Part shown: in pieces, positions 9,118 to 17,716 of the stretch
Numbering within the stretch: the first letter of the stretch is position 1
Layout of the letters: each line of letters opens with the position of its first letter
Source of the DNA: CAYJPA01 sp964371945
Lineage (GTDB): Bacteria > Chloroflexota > Chloroflexia > Thermomicrobiales > UBA6265
Assembly: GCA_964371945.1 (NCBI GenBank)
Contig: CAYJPA010000036.1
Span: 1-53,317, forward strand
Direction of reading: 5' to 3'
Length of the DNA: 53,317 nt
Program-made: the position numbers and the translations under genes
The notes under the pieces: model-generated
Databases searched by the model: none
The model's input: only the letters and a program-made list of their open reading frames with translations
What the model was told of the DNA's origin: nothing

Positions 9118-9542
9118 GTCGAAGCGGCCAAGAGAACGAATACCTGCTCCGTAATGGTCAGTTTCAGAGGTTGATTACATTACCCGTGGCAAATCGTGGT
9201 TGTCTGTGAATATGCTAGACGTCGCAATTATAGCGACTGTTGGCTTCAACAGCTCGCGCGCGACTTCTCGCTGCCATTTGAAGGTGTGACATTTTGTGAC
9301 ATTTTGTGCGTTTTGGCAGTTGGATGCTCAAGTGCAATGGTCCCCACGGATACTGATTGTCCGCGGACATACCCTCCGAGTGAGGTCCTTTCGGATTCGG
9401 CGGGGCCCGGCGCAGGATGAAAAAGCTGTGCCGTGCCCCTCAGGGCATCAAGACGGCTTGCAGACAGCTCCTGGGGTGATTTCAATCTGGTGCTAATCTT
9501 GTCCTGGTAACGGCAGTCGATTGCGGCACGGACAAGGGACAG
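9118..9542. other. Intergenic region with tandem hairpins and a direct repeat
   Basis: No convincing gene. Two adjacent dyads lie at 9221-9252: GTCGC/GCGAC around AATTATA (9221-9237), then CTGTTG/CAACAG around GCTT (9237-9252). A 10-bp unit, GTGACATTTT, is repeated directly at 9286-9295 and 9296-9305. Ahead of the gene at 9543, TTGCAG followed after 17 nt by TTCAAT is a weak promoter candidate. Confidence 0.4.
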
Positions 9543-9791
9543 ATGAGCGAATCACCGGGTGGGTATCAGGTCTTTTGGAAGCGGGTTGCGCGCCACATCG
9601 GTTTGAGCGAGGCGGCGAAGGCGATCGGTGTCCGGGCGAGCGCGCTATCGGCGTTTGAAAAGGGCAGTGAGCACACGCTGACCGCGGAGAACATTTCGGC
9701 GCTGAACGCCTATCTCGATGCGATTCCACTGCCTGAGCCGGAAATCCCCGAGATCCTCGACGAGGAAGAAGCCGGCCAGACGGCCGGCTAA
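9543..9791 (+). CDS. Small HTH-like (Xre/Cro-type) protein
   Basis: An 82-residue protein. Residues 19-60 (GLSEAAKAIGVRASALSAFE, then a LTAENISALNAYLD helix) fit the helix-turn-helix pattern of short Xre/Cro-like DNA-binding proteins. The C-terminal 20 residues are acidic. AAGGG lies just before the ATG. It is divergent from the cas operon, with the shared upstream region between them, so a regulatory role on cas is possible but only inferred. The fold assignment comes from the pattern, not from a close known relative. Confidence 0.6.
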   Translation: MSESPGGYQVFWKRVARHIGLSEAAKAIGVRASALSAFEKGSEHTLTAENISALNAYLDAIPLPEPEIPEILDEEEAGQTAG

Positions 9792-9809
9792 CAGGACAAG
9801 GCAGCTGCG

Positions 9810-10163
9810 ATGGCGGAGATCGAGGTTCATGGCGACAAGCTGATTGTCCACCTGAGCGGGTGGGCGGCGCTCTGGGCGCTGAAGCGGAAGATCGAGATTC
9901 CGCTGTCGAGCATCCAGGAGGCCGTATTCGACCCTGCCCTCGCGCGCCAGCATCCAAAAGGCGTTCGCGCTCCCGGCGCCTATGTGCCGAGGGTGATCAC
10001 GGCCGGAACCTACCGGTGGCGTGGCAAGCGCGAATTCTGGAGTGTGCGGCATCCAGACAAGGCGATCGTGATCAATCTCGTCAACAATTACTACGAGCGC
10101 CTCATTCTCGAGGTCGCCGATCCTCTCGAAGCGATCGAGACGATTCAGGCGGCTGGCCGCTAG
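9810..10163 (+). CDS. Small PH-like beta-sandwich protein of unknown function
   Basis: A 117-residue soluble protein starting MAEIEVHGDKLIVHLSGW. The pattern of short strands with IPLSSIQEAV, TYRWRGKREFWSVRHPDKAIVI and YYERLILEVADP resembles small bacterial PH-like proteins found in Actinobacteria and Chloroflexi. No catalytic motif, signal peptide or membrane segment is seen. AAGG sits 8 nt before the ATG. It follows the HTH-like gene after 18 nt on the same strand, so the two are probably one transcript. Function unknown. Confidence 0.7.
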   Translation: MAEIEVHGDKLIVHLSGWAALWALKRKIEIPLSSIQEAVFDPALARQHPKGVRAPGAYVPRVITAGTYRWRGKREFWSVRHPDKAIVINLVNNYYERLILEVADPLEAIETIQAAGR

Positions 10164-10164
10164 C

Positions 10165-10373
10165 TCCAAGCCTCAAGCCTCAAGCTTCAAGCTTCAAGAA
10201 GAGCCTAATTCTTTAGTCTACGGCTTGTGGCTTGCGGCTTGTGACTTGNNNNNNNNNNNNNNNNNNNNNNNNNNNNNNNNNNNNNNNNNNNNNNNNNNNN
10301 NNNNNNNNNNNNNNNNNNNNNNNNNNNNNNNNNNNNNNNNNNNNNNNNCTTGCGGCTTGCAGCTTGCGGCTCG
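10165..10373. repeat. Heptamer array, inverted pair around the assembly gap
   Basis: Units of 7 bp with a CAAGC core (CTCAAGC, TTCAAGC) run from 10165 to 10199. The same repeat in the opposite orientation (CTTGCGG, CTTGTGG) runs from 10219 to the N run and resumes at 10349-10373. The two sides could pair imperfectly. The repeat itself is the probable reason for the assembly gap. Related arrays are at 16328, 30964 and 46727. Confidence 0.75.
10249..10348. other. Assembly gap of 100 Ns
   Basis: Exactly 100 unknown bases inside a heptamer array. A round number of this kind is a scaffolding placeholder, so the real length is unknown. Confidence 0.97.
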
Positions 10374-11723
10374 TTACGCCACCGGCCAGATGGCGGACGG
10401 TTGCTTCGGGAAGAGGGTTTCCAGGAGGAGGCGGGCGGTGTCGGTTCGAACCCACGATTCGAACGGGAAGGCGTGTCCGAGCTCTTCGACCGAACGTGAA
10501 CCCAGGAGCAATTGCAGGAATGTGCGGGCTGGAAAGGCCGCGGCGACGGTTCGATACGGGGAGTCTGCCAGGTTCTCCGCCGCGGCCAGTCGCCCTCCCT
10601 CGAACCCAAGGCGAAGTCCATTCGGATAGAAGGCCAATCTGATCTCGCCTGTGTAACCGGAGAGCACTGATTCCGCCAACCTGCGTTCGAGGACGGGCGC
10701 AATGTGGCGGATGAAACCGGCGATGTCCGCCAGCCGTACGTACCAGGAAAATGACTTCCCAGTGCCGGGCAGCAGCGAATCGGCGACCTTCATGACCGGA
10801 TGGCTCGGGGTCCAATCGAACCCGATCGACACCAACCGACCGCCGTCGCGCGCGATAATCTCCTCGCCGGCTGCTCGCAGGTATCGCAGAACCGGGGGGG
10901 TCGCGATCTCCCAACGCATGCCGTCCGCGAGCTCATAGATTGTGCAGTTGATGGTGTCGCCACGCATTTCCCGGACGTAAGCCATGAATCCTACCGCTTC
11001 ACCCGCCGCGGTTTCGATCACGCGAAGCTCGTGCCAGTAGTCGCCGTTCGGATCGCGACCGGTAAGCTCGTGCCGCCAAATTGTTTCGTCCCTGACGGCC
11101 GCGATCATCGCCCGCGCTGCCGCCTGCTCGTACATGCGAGTGATGAATGGAAGATCGGGTTCGATCGCTGGTCGACAACGAACCGGTTCTTCTTCGCCCT
11201 CGGCCAACTCTGGGACGCCCGCGACGGGTCCGTATCGCTCGCCGCTGGTGATCAACGCCGGTTCATAACCGAATTGCCGGTAAAAGTACGGGATGCCGGT
11301 TAGTGCCTGCAGACGGTGACCATGCGCTTCGCTGTAGGCGTGAATCGCCTCCATTTGCGCGCGGACCAATCCCCGGTTCCGATAGTCTGGGTCCGTCGCG
11401 ATCATTTCCGGCCGGCCAACCGAAAACGGCAGACCGGCGTAGGTCCAGGTTTGTGGGATCAGGAAACAGCAGGAAACGATGCGATTGGTCGCGGAATCGA
11501 CCACGACGGTGCCATCCCCAGCTGTCGTCGTCGGATGGTCGCCACGCAACATTTCACCTGCCCAGATGCCGGCCATCTCGTCTGGTCCGGGCACGGGGAG
11601 CGTCGTGCCGAAGACTCGGGTCGTAAACTCGACCATCTCTGCTGAGTCGTCCGAGCTCATGGCACGGAGCACGAGGTTGGCGCCAAGTTGACGTGTTGCG
11701 TGGTTGTATCCGGGGTTTACCAT
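10374..11723 (-). CDS. Eis-like GNAT N-acetyltransferase
   Basis: A 449-residue protein with a double-GNAT plus C-terminal sterol-carrier-like layout, as in the Eis family of acetyl-CoA-dependent amine acetyltransferases. The acetyl-CoA loop is in the N-terminal domain: VGRPEMIATDPDYRNRGLVRAQMEAI. The C terminus GYTGEIRLAFYPNGLRLGFEGG fits the SCP2-like domain. The frame is open 40 codons upstream, but the ATG at 11723 overlaps the last 7 nt of the GGDEF-EAL gene and gives the usual N terminus. Translation is probably coupled to that gene. The substrate cannot be told from sequence. Confidence 0.87.
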   Translation of the reverse strand: MVNPGYNHATRQLGANLVLRAMSSDDSAEMVEFTTRVFGTTLPVPGPDEMAGIWAGEMLRGDHPTTTAGDGTVVVDSATNRIVSCCFLIPQTWTYAGLPFSVGRPEMIATDPDYRNRGLVRAQMEAIHAYSEAHGHRLQALTGIPYFYRQFGYEPALITSGERYGPVAGVPELAEGEEEPVRCRPAIEPDLPFITRMYEQAAARAMIAAVRDETIWRHELTGRDPNGDYWHELRVIETAAGEAVGFMAYVREMRGDTINCTIYELADGMRWEIATPPVLRYLRAAGEEIIARDGGRLVSIGFDWTPSHPVMKVADSLLPGTGKSFSWYVRLADIAGFIRHIAPVLERRLAESVLSGYTGEIRLAFYPNGLRLGFEGGRLAAAENLADSPYRTVAAAFPARTFLQLLLGSRSVEELGHAFPFESWVRTDTARLLLETLFPKQPSAIWPVA

Positions 11724-14149
11724 GGGCTCGCGTCTTCGCCCGCTGGTCCCGGCGGGAAATTGAGGGTCTGCTTCGCCAGGTAATCGGCGAGATCGGAGGA
11801 GGTCAACGGTTCGGAGAAGAGGTTGCCCTGGGCCTGTTCGCAACCAAGGTCGAGCAACTGGGTGAGCTGATCCTGGCGTTCGACTCCCTCGGCCACCACC
11901 TTCAGGCCCAGTCCATGCGCGAGTCCGATCACGGCGTGGGCGATGGTGGTTGCCTCTTTTATGCGACCGAGATTGGCGACGAATGAGCGGTCGAGTTGAA
12001 GCGTATCGACCGGGAAGCGCTGCAACGAACTGAGGCTTGAATGGCCCGTGCCAAAATCGTCGATCACCGCGCGCACGCCCACCTTTTGCAATCGACAGAG
12101 CGCCTGGATCGTGGCGTCCGCGTTTTGCATGGCCACGGTTTCGGTGATCTCGAGATGCAGACGATGCGCCGGAAGACCGGTTTCATTCAAGAGCGCTTCC
12201 AATTCCGCTACGATCTCGGGATCGTGCAATTGCTTTCCGGAGAGGTTGACGCTGAGCGTCAATTGCCCGCCATGAACAGCGGGCCAGGTGACCGCTTCGC
12301 GGCACGCCTTGTGCAGCACCCAGCGTCCGACTTGCTGGATGAGCCCGATCTCCTCGGCGATCGGAACGAACGAGCCCGGCGGAACCCACCCTCGGTCCGG
12401 ATGGCTCCAGCGGACAAAGGCCTCGACCGCGACCGGGCAACCGGTGGCGAGATCGACCTTCGGCTGGTACATGACCAGCAATTGTTCGCGTTCGATCGCG
12501 CGGCGCAGATCCGCCTCAAGCGCGACCCGTTCTTTTGTTTCCGCACCCATCGTGGCATCGAAAAGCGCGTATTGATTGCGGCCAAGCTCTTTGGCCCGGT
12601 AGAGCGCGTTATCCGCGTCACGCAGAAAATCGGCGCCGGTCCGGTGCTCATGATCTGGCCGCACGATTCCGATGCTGGTCGAGATCACAATTTCGCGGTT
12701 ATCGGGTAGCGAGATCGGGACCGTGATCTCCTGGATGATGCGCTCCGCGACCCGGATGACTTCCTGCTCGCCAGAGACATTGAGGAGCAAAATGGTGAAC
12801 TCGTCACCGCCGATCCGCGCGACCACGTCGCCGGGGCGTGTGCATGTGCGCAGGCGCTGACCGACCGTGATCAGTAGTTGGTCGCCCGCCTCGTGACCGA
12901 AGGTGTCATTGATGAGCTTGAAGCGGTCGAGGTCTAGGAAGAGCACGCCGATCTCGACTCGTTTCCCAGCGCGCAGGATTGCCTGATCGAGCCGCTGTTG
13001 AAAGAGCATGCGATTGGGGAGCTCTGTCAGCGGATCATGCGTTGCCTGATGCTGGAGCTGCTGTTCGAGTCGCTTACGCTCCGTGATGTCATGGACCGTG
13101 CCGACGACGCGAACCGGCCGCCCATTCTTCCCGACGTGCACCTCGGCCCGGGCATGGATGAAGCGCTCTTCCTCATTGTCCGCGCGAATGATGCGGTGAT
13201 CCGCGGCATATGGCGTGCCGGAGGCGGCCGCGGCGCCGAGGGCGGCGGCGACCGCGGTTCGGTCGGCAGGGTGGACTACTCCGAGGTAGTTTTCAGAGTC
13301 GGCGGCCGTCGCGCCAAGCGGGAGCCCGAGAATGTTGAAGAGCTCGTCCGACCAGCGTTGATCGCCGCTCTGTAAATCCCAATCCCAGCTTCCCAGCCCG
13401 ACCAGCCGTTGTGCCGCTTCGAGATTGACCTCGGCGCGGCGGCGCATATCGACGTGCTGCTCCAGGGAGATATAGACCGCGATCGCGGGTATCGCCAGCA
13501 AGACGAGCGCCCACGGTTCCGCGTTCGCGATGACAGCCCCGAGCAATCCGATTCCAAGTTGAGCGGCGTAGGAGATGACTTCGACTCGATTGGAGCGAAA
13601 GGTGATGTCGTACCAAATCCCGAGGATACTCGCTCGATCCTGGAGAGCGATCACACCCGACACGGCCGCGGTATTGACCAGGTACATCGCGGCGCCGGCG
13701 ACAATCGTCGCCAGGATCGATTCCGGCCAGGGAATGACTCCCTGAGATTCATTCCAACCGGACCAGAGGAGAACGAGCGCTCCAGTTCCGGTGATCAGCG
13801 TCATCTGGGCGGCATTGAAGAGTACTTCGGCTCGGGATTGGCGATTGACATTGGCGATCACGCCGGCCATGGCCGCAACCAGCATGGCATGGGCAGGTTC
13901 GAGCGTTAGGATGGCAAGCACGAGGATGGTGGTGTCGATGCGGACTTCGGCCTTGTGAGCGAATCGTAGCGGCCGGAGGTTGGCGACAATCGCGGAAAAG
14001 GCGAGGGCCGCGATTGCAAACACTGTTTTCAGATCAGGTAGAGGCGTCGTCAGCAAAGCCAGCGCCAACGCGCACGCCGAAAGAGCGATCAAAGCCGCGG
14101 TAAAGAGCTTCGTCGCCGGCCTGAGTGGCACCTGTTGCTCTGCAGCCAC
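11717..14149 (-). CDS. Membrane PAS-GGDEF-EAL cyclic-di-GMP protein, EAL probably inactive
   Basis: About 810 residues from a GTG at 14149. Order: several membrane helices up to about residue 230, a PAS domain (about 245-358), GGDEF (about 365-530), EAL (about 550-800). GGDEF is intact at 447-451, and an RxxD inhibitory site (RPGD, 438-441) lies five residues before it, so diguanylate cyclase activity is likely. In the EAL domain the signature reads EAF (576-578) and the usual catalytic LKID is LQLD, with Lys replaced by Gln. DDFGTG and AEGVE remain. Phosphodiesterase activity is therefore doubtful. An ATG at 14353 would add 68 residues that do not look coding. No good ribosome site fixes the start. 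Confidence 0.88.
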   Translation of the reverse strand: MAAEQQVPLRPATKLFTAALIALSACALALALLTTPLPDLKTVFAIAALAFSAIVANLRPLRFAHKAEVRIDTTILVLAILTLEPAHAMLVAAMAGVIANVNRQSRAEVLFNAAQMTLITGTGALVLLWSGWNESQGVIPWPESILATIVAGAAMYLVNTAAVSGVIALQDRASILGIWYDITFRSNRVEVISYAAQLGIGLLGAVIANAEPWALVLLAIPAIAVYISLEQHVDMRRRAEVNLEAAQRLVGLGSWDWDLQSGDQRWSDELFNILGLPLGATAADSENYLGVVHPADRTAVAAALGAAAASGTPYAADHRIIRADNEEERFIHARAEVHVGKNGRPVRVVGTVHDITERKRLEQQLQHQATHDPLTELPNRMLFQQRLDQAILRAGKRVEIGVLFLDLDRFKLINDTFGHEAGDQLLITVGQRLRTCTRPGDVVARIGGDEFTILLLNVSGEQEVIRVAERIIQEITVPISLPDNREIVISTSIGIVRPDHEHRTGADFLRDADNALYRAKELGRNQYALFDATMGAETKERVALEADLRRAIEREQLLVMYQPKVDLATGCPVAVEAFVRWSHPDRGWVPPGSFVPIAEEIGLIQQVGRWVLHKACREAVTWPAVHGGQLTLSVNLSGKQLHDPEIVAELEALLNETGLPAHRLHLEITETVAMQNADATIQALCRLQKVGVRAVIDDFGTGHSSLSSLQRFPVDTLQLDRSFVANLGRIKEATTIAHAVIGLAHGLGLKVVAEGVERQDQLTQLLDLGCEQAQGNLFSEPLTSSDLADYLAKQTLNFPPGPAGEDASPW

Positions 14150-14457
14150 GTTATCTTGAAACCTCGCCCAGTGACGCAACGAAACGATTGTGCGGCACAG
14201 GCATAACGATGTTTCAGCGATGTACTGTGCGCTTCTTGTACCACGGACCTGCGTACATTTGAAGAGGTTTCGGGGAGCGCAGTTGCCCAACCAGCCGTTG
14301 TCGAGCGAAATCGGAGGATTTGGCGCCGTTTGCTCTGGAAGTCGAGCCGCCACACATGCAAATGCGGGAAGTGCCGAATGACAGCAGCTCCCCGCGTTCT
14401 TGACTCTTTGCCGTAGCTCCAGATCTTCGCCAGATCGTTCTTGTGACTGGTCCGTCT

Positions 14458-14494
14458 ATGCTTCTTCGCTCTCTGCAACGTCGCGAAGAAGCAT
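14458..14494. other. Perfect 12-bp stem-loop
   Basis: ATGCTTCTTCGC (14458-14469) and GCGAAGAAGCAT (14483-14494) are perfect inverted copies around a 13-nt loop. It lies between the 40-codon ORF and the GGDEF-EAL gene, both on the minus strand. No T run follows on either side, so it is not a standard intrinsic terminator. An RNA stability element or a regulatory hairpin is possible. Confidence 0.6.
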
Positions 14495-14537
14495 GACGGC
14501 GTTCAGATTGTGCAGACTGCCAACCGTGAGGTCGTTT

Positions 14538-14660
14538 CTAGCAGTTTCTGCACCACGTGATTGTGTCGGCCGACGCGTCTGGGGCGAATCCAAGGAACAC
14601 ACCCAAGAGCAATGCAAAAACCGCCACACCGAACACGACTTTGAATGTCAACGAGTTCAT
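14538..14660 (-). CDS. 40-residue putative secreted peptide ending in CxxC
   Basis: A short ORF read directly from the minus strand. GGAGGG lies 7 nt before the ATG at 14660, an ideal ribosome binding site. The product has a charged start (MNSLTFK), a hydrophobic core (VVFGVAVFALLLGVFLGF) and then APDASA, a good signal-peptidase site. Cleavage would release the nine residues DTITWCRNC. If not cut, it would be a single-pass membrane peptide. It is followed by the hairpin at 14458-14494 and then the GGDEF-EAL gene on the same strand. No family is recognised. A secreted signal or small redox peptide are guesses. Confidence 0.6.
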   Translation of the reverse strand: MNSLTFKVVFGVAVFALLLGVFLGFAPDASADTITWCRNC

Positions 14661-15071
14661 CGATCAGCCCTCCGTCGGGGTTGCCGGAGCCTTCCCTGGC
14701 CCGTTCAACCGGGAAATCACGTGCGCTGCAACAGCTCGTCAGCGCCCGGTTCGATCGAGGCATCTGAGGTCGTCTTGCGGAAAGAGCGCCCTCCACTCAA
14801 TCGAATTGACAGTACGCAGAGCTAAGCCAAGTTGAAATCACCGAGTAGTCCTGATCACTTTGTGGGGTGACCGTTCAGGATCAGTACTTTTGGGCCAGCG
14901 CCAAGGTTGGCGAGTGTGGAAGGCGGGCGAGTTGATGGCGCCCGTGGTGATCCAGACGTCTGGAGGTATCGTCGAGAGATCGCGGGAATTGGCGCCGGGA
15001 ATCGCTGTGCTATTCTTCCGGCGATCCCCCAACCGGTCTTCGACTTTTTCCTCACGAGGGTTGCTCTTGCT

Positions 15072-16413
15072 ATGGCGCAGATCAACTCCGCGGCAAATGG
15101 CTCTTCGCCGTCTCCGGTTCCGGCGTCGGAAGTCGCATCAGTCCGGCAGCGCACCGCCAATGCATCTTTGCTTCCTCGCCGCACCTATCACGATCCGGCG
15201 GTGCTCGCCTATGAGCTCGAAGCGTGGTTTGCGAACGGCTGGGTGTGCATCGGCCGGGAAGAAGATATCGAGCTTCCCGGCCGATGTTTTTTTGACCAAA
15301 CTCTGCGACGAGAATCTGATCATTGTTCGCGACAATGACCGCAGGGTGGGTGGATTCTTCAATTTTTGCCGTCATCGCGGGGCGACACTCGTAACCGAGC
15401 AATCCGGACGAGTTCCGCGCTTCCAGTGTCCGTATCATGCCTGGATGTACGACCTCAACGGCGCCCTGCACAAGCCGCGCTATACCGAGATGCCCGAGAA
15501 CTTCAATCTCGACGAATGGGGGCTCGTGCCGGTGGCGCTCGGCGTCTGGCAGGGGTTGATTTACGTTAATATCTCCGGTCAGGCTGGATCGCTCGAGGCG
15601 TATCTGGACGACATGCCGTCGTATTTCGAGCGATACGATTTGGCCGGTCTTCGCCGCGCAAAGCAGATCGATTACACGGTCAGAGCCAACTGGAAGGCGA
15701 TCGTCGAGAACTACTCGGAGTGCTACCACTGTCCGGGCGTACACCCGCGGCTCAACCGGATCACGCCCTATAACCTGGGAGCGTACATTCCAACCATTGG
15801 ACCCTGGAAAGCGAGCTGGATGCCGGTCGTTGGCGATTACGATACGTTAACCATGGACGGCAAACTTCAGGGGCGCGACTTCATCGAAGGCACAACGGAC
15901 GAAGATCACAAGAAAATCTACTACTTCATTTCCTGGCCGAATCTTTTGATCAGCCTCCATCCCGATTACTTGATGTCCCACCGGCCGGTGCCGCTGGCGC
16001 CGGATCTCACGTACATTGCCTGTGAGTGGTTCTTCGAACCGGAGTCGATGGCGAAGCCGGATTTCGATCCGTCGGACGCGATCGAGCTCTGGGATCTCAC
16101 CAACCGGCAAGACTGGGACGTGTGCGAGATGCAGCAGGAAGGCACTCGTTCGCGCGCCTACACCGCCGGCCAGTACACAGCGATGGAGGGCGGGGTGCAC
16201 GCGTTCGATATCCATGTCGCGGACCGCTACGCGGACGACGGTGCGCTGACCCCGTTGGAGCGCGTTTCCAAGGACGAGGCGACGCGGTCGCTGGCTGCAA
16301 GCCGGAAGCGTGTGATGGGGGCGGGGGACAAGCTACAAGCTACAAGCTACATGCTACAAGAGTCGGTTATGGACGCTGCCGCATTGAGTGCACGTTGCCG
16401 TCCGATAAGTTGA
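15072..16413 (+). pseudogene. Rieske non-heme iron oxygenase, alpha subunit, frameshifted at a T7 run
   Basis: Reading from ATG 15072, the first frame gives a normal N terminus up to ELPGRCF. At the seven Ts of 15287-15293 the frame must change by one base to continue as LTKLCDENLIIVRD. With six Ts the protein would be intact. The Rieske [2Fe-2S] ligands are C99/H101 (CRHRG) and C119/H122 (CPYHAW), and ENYSECYHCPGVHP carries the two His of the mononuclear iron. Such proteins hydroxylate or demethylate aromatic or quaternary-amine substrates using a separate reductase, which is not seen nearby. The last roughly 25 residues are encoded by a heptamer array and flanking DNA. A sequencing error in the homopolymer is as likely as a true mutation. 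Confidence 0.85.
16328..16360 (+). repeat. Heptamer array inside the 3' end of the Rieske gene
   Basis: Five units of 7 bp: ACAAGCT three times, ACATGCT, then a partial ACAAG. The array lies in frame within the last codons of the oxygenase and encodes KLQATSYMLQ. It belongs to the same family as the arrays at 10165, 30964 and 46727. Confidence 0.8.
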
Positions 16414-16571
16414 TGGACGATCAAAGCGTGATCGTTGCTGCGCAGTGCCTCAGTGGGTCGTTTGCTGGCCCCGTATCGAAGTGATAAAGCGCTGGGCGAC
16501 AAGGCTTCAGCCCCACAATCCCGGAAGCGAACCGTGGGGCAATCGCAGCTTCGAAAAGCTAGGGAGAAGCG

Positions 16572-17489
16572 ATGATCAGGCATCGGGCGTATCGCGATGA
16601 TGACGACTATTTCAAGATGCGCCGCTTTCTCCAGTCGGCCTGGAAGGTCACCGGCAGCGCGGGCGGAATGTTCCATGTCGGCGACATCACCTGGCAGCGC
16701 TTCATGTACACCCGCGAGACCTTTCGGCCGGAGGAGCGGATCGCGCTCTGGGAACGGCCGGATGGCGAGCTCAGCGGGTTCGCGTGGTATTACCCGAAGT
16801 GGACCGAGGTGGCATTCCAGATCGATCCGGGGTTACGCGGAAGCGACGAGTGGCGAACGATCGCCGGCTCGATGCTGCGTTGGGCGGAAAAACGACACAC
16901 GGAGGACACCGATGCGGTCGCGCCGTTGAGCATCGCGGAATTCGTTTCAGATGTCGCCTTCGCCGATTTCATCCGTGCGCGTGGCTTCGCTCGAAGCGAC
17001 ACCCCAATGATGCGGTTTCATCGCCAATCGTTGACGAAGCCAATTCCAGAACCGGGGTTGGCGGAAGGTTTCAGCGTGCGCCAGATGCTGGGCGAAGATG
17101 AGTACGAAGACCGGGTGCAAAGTCATCGAGAAGTCTGGAATCCCTCCAAGTTCACGGTCGAGGGATACCGGCAGCTTCGCTCTTCGCCTGGATATGACCC
17201 TCAACTGGATTTAGTGATTGTCGCGCCGGATGGGAAGATCGCGGCCAATACGATCTGCTGGCATGACGAGGTCAACCGGAGCGGCGAGTTCGAGCCGGTC
17301 GGGACGCGCGAAGCATATCGGGGTCACGGTCTCGCGAAGGCGCTCCTGTACGAGGGCATGCGGCGGTTGCAGGAACGAGGCTGCGAAATCGCGTACGTCA
17401 GCACGACCGAAGATCGGGAAGCCGCCTGCCGGCTCTATCTTTCCGCCGGGTTCGAGATCGTCGATCGCTGGGTTTACTACCAACGTTGA
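16572..17489 (+). CDS. GNAT family N-acetyltransferase (double domain)
   Basis: A 305-residue protein with two GNAT-like halves. The C-terminal half has the acetyl-CoA binding pattern EPVGTREAYRGHGLAKALLY and the typical ending YVSTTEDREAACRLYLSAGF. The N-terminal half keeps the fold without an obvious CoA loop. AGGGAG lies just before the ATG. The substrate is unknown. It is one of five acetyltransferase genes in the window, which makes it hard to give it a specific role. Confidence 0.87.
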   Translation: MIRHRAYRDDDDYFKMRRFLQSAWKVTGSAGGMFHVGDITWQRFMYTRETFRPEERIALWERPDGELSGFAWYYPKWTEVAFQIDPGLRGSDEWRTIAGSMLRWAEKRHTEDTDAVAPLSIAEFVSDVAFADFIRARGFARSDTPMMRFHRQSLTKPIPEPGLAEGFSVRQMLGEDEYEDRVQSHREVWNPSKFTVEGYRQLRSSPGYDPQLDLVIVAPDGKIAANTICWHDEVNRSGEFEPVGTREAYRGHGLAKALLYEGMRRLQERGCEIAYVSTTEDREAACRLYLSAGFEIVDRWVYYQR

Positions 17490-17716
17490 GTTGTTTACTA
17501 GAAAGTTTCACAATCAGTGATTGCGTCTCATTCGATTCCACGCTGTACCACACTGATCGGGAGTTTCAACCCCACCACCAGTCATGGACCAAATCCAGTG
17601 GGTCTATTACGCCATTACCACGGGGGCTTGTAAGAAGAGTTGACACTTTTGACGTTCCATCATTCCGACCGTAGCCTGGAGAGTCCGTGATACTTACGGA
17701 AACTGAGGAAGACTAA

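Noticed and set aside
12041..12709. 222-codon plus-strand frame inside the GGDEF-EAL gene
   Set aside because: Antisense to well-defined GGDEF and EAL motifs, with no ribosome site or recognisable domain.
14503..14796. 97-codon minus-strand frame over the micropeptide region
   Set aside because: No ribosome site or motif; the 40-codon ORF in another frame of the same strand has both a ribosome site and a signal peptide.
16413..16484. 23-codon ORF after the Rieske gene
   Set aside because: No ribosome site and no signal or domain pattern.
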